From NCBI GenBank assembly GCA_027922465.2, contig BQMF02000042.1, forward strand, positions 1,240,001 through 1,304,000: a DNA stretch of 64,000 nt, written 5' to 3'. Each line of letters opens with the position of its first letter. Position 1 is the stretch's first letter. A program made the translations under genes and the position numbers. The DNA is from Turritopsis dohrnii (Eukaryota; Cnidaria; Hydrozoa; Anthoathecata; Oceaniidae). Positions 31,781-42,673 of the stretch are shown one piece after another. The notes under the pieces are model-generated. The model searched no databases, was not told the origin of the DNA, and was given only the letters and a program-made list of their open reading frames with translations.

Positions 31781-34700
31781 CACGTACAGAAATAATTTAA
31801 TTTGCCGGTAACCGAAAGAAACTTCATTCCGATGTGAAACACCATTGTATCTTGCACGAAGTTACATTAAAATATAAAAACGCTCTATTTCGAAGGTGGC
31901 CTGAAATACATTTGATTTCAGTGATACAGTGATGACTTGGGGTTTGGCTTCGTTTTTATATATGCTATGGTTTCACTTACTTTCTATGTTGAAGTCTGAT
32001 TGCTTTTAATTTTCGCAATGCAAACCTATATAATTTGGTGAGAAAACCGCAGAAATTCGAAATCGAAACTGCTTGAACTTTGTTTATTTCTGCGTAAGCA
32101 TAATTTTCGAGGAAAAATAACAAAAAATGTCAGCACTTTTCCCCTGATGGGACGATGTGCATTACGCTTAAGTCTATTAATAACACACAACGAATTTTGC
32201 AGACCAGATACATAATTGTAATTTCGAGAAAAGCTTTAGTTAATCTCGCAGTTTGTTTTATAAATGGCCGACAGTCATCGCTGTGGTGAAAGACGTAGAA
32301 TCTTTTGCTAGCGTTTTAAAAACAGATGAATTGTTTGCATTTAGTTCATACTTTTATCAATTAAATTATGTTTCTACATTTGTCTGTCGGTAATAAAATT
32401 CACTGTTCCGATAATGAGATTTTGTCAAAGTTGCATTCCATATGAAGATTAGTTTAATACTTTCACAGAAACAAGATTTTTCTAGATCTTTCTCAAGTTC
32501 TTGTGGTTTGCGCAATATTGCTTGTGCTGTAAATACATGAATAACAGGTTTAAGTCGTCTTGCACAAGAATATCATTACGTAGAATAGGGAAATATACCG
32601 TCGTTTTATGTTTAGAAATTTCTGGAATCCGACATTTTTCTGTCGACAATGCATAGTGTTACCCGTGACATATTATGCAATACCGTCATCTGACGTTGTG
32701 TTTAATGTTTTTATTATAGCGTCTCTATACGTTACAATTTTATTCGAATTCAATGATTTGTGATTATCAATGTTTCTATGGCAACTATATCTACATCGAT
32801 TTGTTTGACATCTGTTGGCATAGTAACAAAGAATAAATGTATTCATAAAAACAATTGTTTGTCGTGTCGTCAACTGGGACTTTGAACGTCATTTCTGGCA
32901 AGTGGTTACAACTCCCGTCATTAAATGACGAAAAGAATCAGAAACGACGTGACGGCCCATGTCATATGCGTAATATGCAAGCGTATTGTGACAGTTATCA
33001 CGAGTTTGCAATTGCCAAGTTACTTATCGTAAAGTGTCGGAAATTCGGACGACATATACGATATAATAGTATCAATTGGATGTCACGAATGATTCAGGTA
33101 AAGAGATAACCCTAAAAACAGTATGGTCAAATCTTTCTAAAACAAAATCTGTTTTAATCATGGGAAAGTGTTTCAGATGCGATTTAGCAAGATCGTTCAT
33201 TTCTTTATTGTCGTTCCACGTCAATATTGCTGATACAGATGTTTACTTTCTCACTAGGTTCAAACTTCTCCGTGACAGACGTTTAATTGGATAATTATAT
33301 TGAGACGTCTGCTTCCAAAACCTCGTGCCCAGTTTCTCTTTCCTTTTTGATAGATCTACGGAAGTCCGGAGTATAATGAAAAGGCAAGGATGAGAGAGAG
33401 GATTCGATTCAAAGATACATGCAGTATAATCCTGAGCACTTATCTTCTCGATAACTGTTCGTTTAGCTTCATTGAATGTTTGACTTATCGCGAATTTACT
33501 GTACAGACATATTTACTGCCTATTGTCGTTGTTAGTTATAAAATAAAAGCTATGGAAAGTTTTATCATCACTATTACCGCGCTCTTTCGCTTGTGTGTGG
33601 GAATCACAGCTTGGTTTCAATCCTCCTAAAAAATGTTAATGTTGTTTAGAAAGATTAAGTCTTACAATACATATATGGATTTTTTTATTACTGGCTAAGC
33701 ATTTGCGTTCCCATGGAAAACCATTTCGAAAGAATGCAGATAATTTCAGCATATTCCGAAACAGAACAACATCCTGCAAGCGTTCGTTAATGACCTTTTC
33801 CGTATTAAAGCAATGATTATTTCTTGCTCACGAACGTGATACAGAAAATGTTTTTTCCTGATGTCTCTGCTTTCCTTCTGTTTTTCATGTGCTTCAATAA
33901 AGTTCACGTTACACAAGGAACTAGGAATTTTTTAGGTAAAAAGAAAAAAAACATAATATTAGATGCGAGTTCATTATAATACGAACGAAGTAAGGACGAC
34001 AAGACATTTCTAATCTATCAAACCTATAAGCATAGGTAATCTATCAAACACGTTTCCTTTTTCATATAAGGAACATCCTTATAAGGAACTTCATAGGAAA
34101 GATTGAAAATTAAAGAACTGCTTAAGAACTGGCCAGGCAGAAATACAAGAAAAAGAAATTACGAAACAATAAAAATTCTCTGTTTTAAAATAAGAAACAA
34201 AATATAGACTGTTAAAAACAAAAGCTGAAGATGTTTGTACGTATGGCAAAGTGTGCAAATAAGCAGGATTCAAATATACATATTTACATGAGGAAGGAAA
34301 GTAGCTAAAAAGAATAATGATACGGAACAGAAAGCTCACAGCCAAGTATAAGGGTCCTTATAATGATAAGGAACAGAAGGCTCACAACCAAAGTGTAAGG
34401 GTCCTTATAAAAAAATCAAAAACGTGTGAATCCAAAATTGGAAGCGCTGTTTTTTAGCGAATGTATGGGGAGGAAATGTTTTTCCTAAAGAATGAAAATA
34501 AATGAGTTGGCACATGATTGTACATCCTTCGATATCATTCAGCAAAAACACTTAAAGGATATCCATTAAAGATTTTAGAGAATTAACTTTTTTTCGTTCA
34601 CATGTGCCAATATTTTACAGTTATGAGAGAAAAAATGATCGATTTACCTACCACATTGTTTTTAGGAAAGCGTTTCTTATCTTAAACAAAATCTTAATGA

Positions 34701-35173
34701 CTCATTAACTAGTGGTTAGGTCAAGTTCCCCTGTCCATTCTGATGTGAAATTGATCTCTGGCTAAGTCGTTCAAAACGTTACACACAGATTAGAAAATCA
34801 AATATAATAATGTTTCTTATCAAATGTCATCTTTCATTCATATAAATATCATTCTTGTACAATGTTATGAATAAATAAAAAAAAAATAACTTTTCAGTTT
34901 TTTAAATTCAGAGAATATAAACACAACTAAACAAGAAATATATAAATAAAAAATATTGCTATATCTATGTACAGAAAAACAGGAGAACTGAAAAGTAATA
35001 GATCAATGATTTATTTCTGGATAATCCAAGGACAATGAAAATTTATGAAAAAGCAATTATGAAATATTTTCTGATTCAAACATCATCACTTTATAAAGAA
35101 CTTATGTAGCAAGCACAACGATTGAGAAATAAAGGTTTCCATATAAATAAAAACAGAGTCCATAAAAACCTGT
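31781..35173. other. Long intergenic stretch, no gene recognised
   Basis: Only short frames, none with a recognisable motif or consistent splice pattern on either strand. A small exon of an unknown gene cannot be excluded. Confidence 0.4.
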
Positions 35174-35773
35174 TTATTTGATTATAACATTTCGTTTCAC
35201 AAATAATTTATCCAATTCTTCTTCCAGTGAATTGCATGATCCTCGAAGTCCTTTCACAACTTTAGCTGCCCATACAAAATATTCCTGGACACGTTTCTCA
35301 GTCCACCCAACTGGTGTGGATCGTAGTAAATCTCTTAGGTTATACAGCTTATCTGCAAGTTTTACAATTTTGGCTTCGTAAGTACAATATGGTGCATGTA
35401 CAATTTGAAGACGTTTCCTTTCATAAACATGGAGGGTCTTGTCATCTGAACATTCGTCAACAATGTCTCTTATTTTTTTCCCAAACTTGGCTTCAATCTC
35501 TTCAAACGAAGTGTCTGTATCCTCTACAGTGTCATGAAGGACAGCTGCGATCAAAATGTCAACATCGTGAATATTAGCTTCTTTTGAAATAATATTTGCA
35601 ACTCCAATAGGATGATTTATGTACGGAGTCTTTTCAGGATCTTTCCTCCTTTGATCGCTATGCTTTATTGCAGCAAAATCTAAAGCTTCCATTAAATTTT
35701 TAGTGTCGTTCATCTGCTGTTGTTGTTGTTGGCCGTTATTATGGCTTGTGTTGTTTTCTTTCATGTCTACCAT
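35174..35773 (-). CDS. HDDC3: MESH1-type (p)ppGpp/NADPH hydrolase, HD domain, single exon
   Basis: Metazoan SpoT homologue. The family hydrolyses ppGpp in vitro and acts as an NADPH phosphatase in animal cells, with a Mn ion in the HD site. The 199-residue frame starts at the ATG at 35773. A longer frame reaching 35788 has no ATG there. After a non-conserved N-terminal tail with a run of six Gln come the family landmarks ALDFAAIKHSDQRRKDPEKT, PYINHPIGVAN (His54) and LHDTVEDTD, with the HD pair His80-Asp81 and Glu84-Asp85. LADKLYNLRDLLRSTPVGW and RVQEYFVWAAKVVKGLRG follow. All metal and substrate landmarks are present. Length matches animal MESH1 (about 180) plus the extra tail. The stop codon overlaps an AATAAA hexamer. 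Confidence 0.95.
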   Translation of the reverse strand: MVDMKENNTSHNNGQQQQQQMNDTKNLMEALDFAAIKHSDQRRKDPEKTPYINHPIGVANIISKEANIHDVDILIAAVLHDTVEDTDTSFEEIEAKFGKKIRDIVDECSDDKTLHVYERKRLQIVHAPYCTYEAKIVKLADKLYNLRDLLRSTPVGWTEKRVQEYFVWAAKVVKGLRGSCNSLEEELDKLFVKRNVIIK

Positions 35774-36803
35774 TTTGACTTTCTTCAACGTGCTTGTAGT
35801 AATATTAATTCTCCAACTGAGAGGATCCTTTTTATAACATTCGAGAATAATTATATTTTTTATGATTGCGTAAATTAATTGTTACGTAAGCAAGTGCTTT
35901 TTAAAACTATTTGAATCATTGTGGATTACTTCAATAAAAGATGCTATCAGTCTTTATTTTTTTGCATCACTCAGGACTCGTAACTAAGAGCATAAAATTA
36001 ACACACGGGGGAGGGTATTAAACTTTTTACAAAAACATCAGGTCGTTGCGCCACACAGCACACCCAAATTAGGTCATTGGTTATTGAATACCAGTAATCT
36101 ACTGACAAAAGGTAAATCAATAAACAGTCATTAACCCAATATGTTCAAAAAAAGTGCAAAACTGAAATGACATAAACAAAAACAAAAACATGTACAAAAA
36201 AGGCATAATGGTCACTGCGCATTAAGGAGTCGCATTAGGAATTCATAGAAAACAGAAAAGAAAACATAAAGTTTTTAATGTTTCCCCCATAGTAGGTAGT
36301 AAACATCCACTGCACGCCTACAGACAGACTAGAGACGGAAAGCTATTGAGCATTTTGGTCTGGCACGGAAGAAAAAAAATTTTGTTCATTGTGCGTTGTT
36401 GGGAAAAAGACAACCAAAATCATTATAAGTATATATTATGTATTTTTTATCTTTAACAGAAGGGGATCGTCTTTTTTGTTTTCTGTGTATTTAAATAAAA
36501 GTTGATAGTCAGTATAACACGCTGGCGTGAATTCTCATAAAATCAAAAAGAACTGGAACGAGAAAATTGTCCCATAGAGTGGTGCGGATATACTTCGCAG
36601 GATATTCTTTCACACAGTAAATTTTCCTGATCACTTGTCTCGGGAAAATGGTTTATCTCAATTCGTGCTGTGAGTGCAGTAGGAAAATCTCGGAGGATAT
36701 AACATCACATAAATGCATAGATTTTTTCACTGTGTTTCGCAAGGTGTTATAAGAAAAGCTCAGAAATTCATACTATTTCCAAAGGGTTCCTGTGCGTAAC
36801 TAC

Positions 36804-37240
36804 ACGTACTTTTTTTATAAGCAATCGGTTTATAAGCAACTAGGCAAATCTTTAAAAAACTTAACATTCCTAGGCCCAAGTTTTTTATCTAAGCAACATA
36901 ATTTTTTTTAAGATTTACAGTATATACATGAAACTATGTATCACAGATGTACTCTTCATTGTGATGGACGAAGATCAAATTATTGACAATGATTTTATAG
37001 ATTTCCGACACTTCCTCTATAAAAAAACTGCAAAAATTTATAAACAATATCCTTTATAGTAGTCTATAGTCACCATTTAAACTCACCATTTACTTTTTAT
37101 CATTTTCCTTTTCTACAATTTCCTCTTTGATTTTTTGAGTCCGAAATTTCAAAATTCGAGATTAATGTAAGCAATGGATTTTTAGGCGAATTTTGCGACT
37201 TTCCTAGGAGACGAAAAGTTGGTTTGCTTATAAAAAACGT
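36804..37240. mobile_element. Inverted-repeat element with ACGT..TTTTTTATAAGCAA ends
   Basis: ACGTACTTTTTTTATAAGCA at the left faces TTGCTTATAAAAAACGT at the right, with inner patches that also pair (CCTAGGAGACG against ACTAGG). About 437 bp, no coding capacity. Probably an old non-autonomous DNA transposon. Boundaries are approximate. Confidence 0.45.
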
Positions 37241-37318
37241 GCATAAGTCAAACGTTTCCCAGAAAAACGGTCTTTTCTAAGAATAAGTTTTGACCTGTTA
37301 GGTTTTCTTTGTTATTGT

Positions 37319-37340
37319 TATTGTTAGGGTTAGGGTTAGT
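37319..37340 (+). repeat. Interstitial telomere-like repeat
   Basis: Two and a half TTAGGG units (GTTAGGGTTAGGGTTAGT) directly after several GTTATT units. Too short to be a telomere relic on its own. Confidence 0.6.
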
Positions 37341-39854
37341 CATAAGCGTAAACCACGGGGGTGAAAATATTCCAAGGGGTCATTATATTCTACTAGATCG
37401 CGGTAGCTTCACAATAAAACAAGATTGAAGCACATCTTCCATTCCAAAAAATTCGAAACTTTCACAACAAAGGATGTTTACATTATTGTATTCACGAGAC
37501 TCCTCCATTATGGATAATCCTACACACGTTATCATCGGTGACGTCAGAGAAAAAGAGTGGTGTTTTTTTCCGAAATTTTCCGTTTAACGATGTGATATAT
37601 CTTCCCTTTTCTCATGAGAGTCATAACATCATAACTTCGCTAAATTATGTAATAGACTGTTGGGAGAGATGAGGAAAGACGTTTCCGCCAAACTCTGAGA
37701 AGATAAAAGCCTGATGTTTTTCCTTACTTAACGATCTAAAGTCATCACAGAAGCATTCGTTTTATTAAGGGAAAATTCTCCTACAATAACCATCACCAAA
37801 ACCAGGAGTAATTTTTCGACCGGCACTTTCAAGTACTTTCTACGAAACACTTTTAGACATAAGTTTTCGTGCGTTGGAGCAATCATTGTCACAATTATTA
37901 TGCCATCAATTTTGAAAAGCAATTATACTAATTCGGAAAAGATTTATGAAAAGTAAGCATTTTTATTCATCCCACAAATTACCATTTTGACAAAATTGAT
38001 TCGTGTAGCTGATTTGCAAACAGGATGTAAACAAGATTTACATAGCATGAATGCACATTGAATCACCTGTGAATAATAGCTTGTTCGTTAGCCGCGAGTT
38101 GTAGCTAAAGGTATGCAAACGGCATACAAGAAAAGCATACCTAAAATTAATTCCTATCCACATAATTGACTTGTCAGTATGCTGGAATCTTATTTGAAAT
38201 TAACATTCTCGTTCCCAAACCTTAACACGACGAATATATATCTTTATAATGAAAAAGTACTGGTAAAGAGGTTATACCACCACCTTCCTTGTCAAATTCG
38301 AAATCTTCAATTATAGAGCAGACAGACTAAAGACTTTCTATAATTCGATTTGGCACTTGCGAAAACACATGGTTGCTATTTTTAAGTTCGAATTTTGCTT
38401 AGATAATTTAAAAATATTCATGAAAAAAAGTAATTTATGGCCTTTCTAGTTGCTGTTAGGGCTGGTGTCTGTATGCAAACCACAATTTGTCATTTCATGG
38501 CAGGCGGAGGCACCACCACCAGAAACATAGAAATTCCGCATTTCTATGGAAACGCGCAGAAAGCAAATTGATGAATCTTGCAAATCTCTGACTGAATTTT
38601 TTGATCATTTTGTGAAAAATTTTCTTTGCTGACCTAACTAGAGTTTAAATCGGTAAAACATTTTTGCAAAAGTGGTCAACGAACAAGGGACGCATTTTCG
38701 CATAGGAAGAAATGGTTTTAGTTTGTAATAACATTTCTATTTTTATATATCTTAAGATATTTTTGCCAAAATATGAAATTAACGAAGATAATGAAAGAGT
38801 TCTGTATCGAGCTGACGACAGCCGCAATCTTAATGGTTATGTTGATGTCAGAGGGTGACATCCCTAGGAATTAGGACATGACTAATAGTTTATGACAAAT
38901 AGAAACAAAAACCTTTCATGAGATTTACAACAGTTCGTTGTCTTTAAGAACACGTTTGATTTGATATCAGATTACGTTCAACCTGGAACCCAGGCTTTAT
39001 TGTCTTTGCTTCGCAGTAGTCTGTATTACAATCTGTATATGGATGGAAATGGAAACAGACAATGGGCTCGAAGTTTGGTTATGTTTACTGAAATTATAAT
39101 TCTTTCAACTTTTTCACGGTTGACATTTTCAGAAAAAAGATCGATACAGATCATGGTAAACTTCTTTCTTCCTTTCTGATACATACATACAAAATACTTT
39201 GTGTAGCTGTAAAAATCCCAAAATGAAATTATTTTCATTCGAAGAATAAATAAAGTAAATAAATAAAAAATAAAAACAAAAAAATGCTTAAACGTATGTC
39301 CTGTTTCAGCTTAAGCTGGGCATTCTATGGTATATGTAATCAAAACAACAACAACAACAATAAATTATGCTGACGGAAACAGATGCGGAGTAAAAAGTAA
39401 TTTCCACCATGCTGGCGCGCACAATAGTAATGCTCGAGAATTGACGTCAAAAGATGTAGCATGAAAGCGTCTGAAAAAGATGAATATTTTAAAAGGAAAA
39501 TTCCGCACGGCGGGAAAGATGATTATGTCAATTCCACATGATTCAACCGTGGATTTTAATTAAGTTCAACACTCTTGGTGTTTTACGTAATTTGTAGACT
39601 ATATCTTTTTTAAAAGGTGCCTTGATTATTTCAGATCAGTAAGAACAGAAGGTAGCCACAAGATGATGACGAATTTTCATAAAAAAACAAAACACGTGAT
39701 CGTGTTGTAGAAACTATTTCTACAAAATTATGATCATTAGTTTGTTTTAGAAACTCCTTTCAGCACCCGACAAAAATTTTTAATTCAAAAATTAGAAAGA
39801 GGATCGATAACTCATCGAAAGCAAATTTCTAATGTATATTTACACGTTAGTCAG

Positions 39855-39919
39855 CAACCTCGAACCCAGTGTCTCTATCCCGTATATCGAAAAGGCAAGA
39901 GACCCTGGGTTCGAGATTG
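39855..39919. mobile_element. 65 bp mini-MITE with 9 bp target duplication
   Basis: Arms CAACCTCGAACCCAGTGTCT and AGACCCTGGGTTCGAGATTG leave a loop of about 20 bp. They are flanked by a perfect 9 bp duplication, GTTAGTCAG at 39846-39854 and 39920-39928. Nine-bp duplications are typical of Mutator-type transposition. No coding capacity. Confidence 0.75.
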
Positions 39920-40957
39920 GTTAGTCAGTTCAAGTGATCACGAAACAGATGAATAGAGAATTTTTAAAACGGTCGATGATATTTATCGGATATGTGCCAA
40001 GTTTTGGGATTGAGATAAAATCTGGTAATCACTAGAAATCTCTGACATCTAATCTGACAAACTTCAACCAATAAAAACTGTTTTAAGCACGCGAATTCGA
40101 ATGGTAACTAAATCTATGCATTCTGATTGGCTTATTGGTAAAAATCATGCATTCTGATTGGTTTCATATAATGAAATACGAAATACGAAAACAGATAGAA
40201 TAACATCGATGAAATTTCTTTTGTCCCATCCGTGTTGTAATTACTAGTGGCTGTATAAAAAGTTGTCAATTCCGCACAATTATCAAAATTATTCAGAAAA
40301 ACAGTCACCAAATGACACGTTTCTCCGAGTTATCGGTTGAACAGCCCGAGTTACTAAACATTCTGGTTACCGAATGTTGCTGAACCTTGTATGAAGTTGT
40401 ATTGTAAACGATCGATGAAGAAGATAGTTCAGTTCAAATACAGATAGTTAGATAGTTTATTAAATAACTTCACTTTTTCAGGGGCCGTTTATTATTTGAA
40501 AAGAGAGGCATCACGGTATTCGAATAGTTTAGTGGGTAAAGGAAGATTGGAAAGCGTTGTTCAGTATATTTTGTATTTTCTTATCGAAACAAGAAACGCC
40601 GAATATAAATATATTTTCAGTTAAAAATTTAGTTTTCTCACTTTTAAAATTCTGTTCAAATAAAATATCGTACATGGCGCCTTGCCATTTTTGAACGAAC
40701 ATACATGTCATGTCGATCCGTATGAATCCGTCTAATTGTGGAAATACCCTACAACCGACAAGTAGTTTTATCGCAAAAAAGTTTCAAATAAAAACTCCTT
40801 CAGAAATCAGTTCAGATTGAAAACAATCTACAGTCGCAGTTTCCTCAAAAGGCTTATCGAAAAAACTTAGTTTGTCTAATAACTCCGCATTATGTAAATG
40901 ACTCTGTCAGGTCGACTGGATTTTTGGACATCGCACAGACACCGCATCTAGAAAACA

Positions 40958-41467
40958 CTATAGCTCCTCAAAATTCACTAGGACTGCTTCGTGTCCCGTA
41001 GCAACCACGAATTTCTTGAAGTCTTCAGCCGTCATTCCAAGGCTTGCTGTATTTTCTAGCGGGTGTGAATACACCATATTACCATTTTCAAACAACCTCG
41101 AATCCACGATCAACTTGACGTCGTTATTGGCGTCATTGAATATAGACAAGGGCGTACAACACCCCTGCGCCACGCCCAGTTTTTCGATCATCACAGCTTC
41201 ATCAGCGAACCTCAAACCACCAGGTGCGCCCACCTTTTTCGCTAGCTCGGTTAGTTTCACCTCCTGTGAATGTAACGCGGTCAACAACCACAGTTTCTTC
41301 TTCTTGTCTTTCATGAATAAATTCTTCGTCACCAGACCACTAATATTCTGCAAATGATCCATCATGGCTTCGACGGTATAAACTGCTGGATGTTCGATCA
41401 CGTCACTTTTGATTGACAGATCAGATAACAGTTGCATAAGTTCTCTTCGACCTTTGATTGCTGCCAT
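40958..41467 (-). CDS. PRORSD1: Prolyl-tRNA deacylase-like protein (YbaK/ProX domain), single exon
   Basis: Stand-alone editing-domain protein. The bacterial ProX/PrdX family hydrolyses mischarged Ala-tRNAPro, and animal PRORSD1 homologues are predicted to do the same. The frame is 169 residues from the ATG at 41467 and nearly all of it is the domain. Landmarks are IEHPAVYTVEAMMDH near the N-terminus, KNLFMKDKKKKLWLL (the basic segment with the editing-site Lys), KVGAPGGLRFADEAVM, and GVAQGCCTPLSIFND, the glycine-rich loop that binds the aminoacyl end. NTASLGMTAEDFKKFV lies near the C-terminus. Length matches the animal proteins. It has no intron and no obvious targeting peptide, so cytosolic action is likely. 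It is convergent with nothing and lies 1.2 kb from the 3' end of NDUFB9 on the same strand. Confidence 0.93.
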   Translation of the reverse strand: MAAIKGRRELMQLLSDLSIKSDVIEHPAVYTVEAMMDHLQNISGLVTKNLFMKDKKKKLWLLTALHSQEVKLTELAKKVGAPGGLRFADEAVMIEKLGVAQGCCTPLSIFNDANNDVKLIVDSRLFENGNMVYSHPLENTASLGMTAEDFKKFVVATGHEAVLVNFEEL

Positions 41468-41812
41468 TTTATTATTATTACTACTTTCTAAATTAACATC
41501 CGATTAGAAAACTTGTCATTCAGGTGGTTTTTTTACACGTAAAGATTCTTGAAAAATTTTTCTTTTGAACAGGTGTTCTAATGCTTTAAGTTTGACTTTT
41601 TGATGTACAATTTAAATTTAAAGCCTTAAAACACCAGCTTAAAATAAAAATGTTTCAAGAATCTTTACATGCAAACCCCCCTTTACTACTTATGTGACTT
41701 CATTACTTTATCAGGCAAGTAGTTGTATATCAGCTTAGTTGAATTTTAGCCAACCATATTTTACGCAGTGTTTTCACCTCTTGTTTCGATGAATTCAGTT
41801 AGCTTGAATGTC

Positions 41813-42088
41813 ATTGGTTACCTACTGACATAACAGGTTAGTATAAAGACAGTTCTCAATTGGTTACCTACTGACATAACAGGTTAGTATAAAGACAGTT
41901 CTCAATTGGTTACCTACTGACATAACAGGTTAGTATAAAGACAGTTCTCAATTGGTTACCTACTGACATAACAGGTTAGTATAAAGACAGTTCTCAATTG
42001 GTTACCTACTGACATAACAGGTTAGTATAAAGACAGTTCTCAATTGGTTACCTACTGACATAACAGGTTAGTATAAAGACAGTTCTCA
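41813..42088. repeat. 46 bp tandem repeat, six copies
   Basis: Six consecutive, apparently identical units beginning ATTGGTTACCTACTGACATA and ending AGACAGTTCTCA start at 41813, 41859, 41905, 41951, 41997 and 42043. The homogeneity suggests recent expansion. It lies between PRORSD1 and the 3' end of NDUFB9. Confidence 0.95.
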
Positions 42089-42673
42089 ATTAAAACGAAT
42101 TGCAATCGGGTGCCATCTATTAGCTTCAATCGGCCGAAACAGCAATAACAAACGCTACATTTTAATATGCGTGTTTCCGCCAATGATCGGTCGCTTGAAA
42201 CTGAATAGTAATGACGTCAACGCTATTTACAAAGAGAAACAACAACTCTGGGCATGACTTACTTCTTAAGGTTAGACACGTGATAACATTTTTAAACTTA
42301 GAAACGAGGCGACAGATGACGCAATGAAGTTATTTATGGATGGTCTATATTTTAGAACGGAATTGGTCTAGTGTTATTAGAGAACATAAAAATTCATCTT
42401 TCAATCCCACCTGTCAAACACTTATAGCAGGCCATGACGACTGTACAAAAACTTGTTTATTTCAGTATAAAAACATTAGAACAAAAACAAAATAATGCTC
42501 AATTGACTCCGCATAAATGAATAGCCATGTACGGATCGCAATGACGTCATTTCAAGTTAATTAAAACGAGTCATCATTGGAACTGCATAAAATATAAGAG
42601 CTATGGATGCAGCATTACTGTATATAATGATATTTATAATATTTTACAACATTCCGAAGAAATCTTATGAGGT

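Larger units (their letters stand above)
35774..40957. other. Long intergenic stretch, repeats only
   Basis: No gene recognised between the two minus-strand single-exon genes. It contains an inverted-repeat element (about 36804-37240), a short telomere-like run and a 65 bp MITE (both listed separately). Confidence 0.45.

Noticed and set aside
35774..35788. N-terminal extension of the MESH1 frame by five codons
   Set aside because: There is no ATG at the start of the extension; the first in-frame ATG is at 35773.
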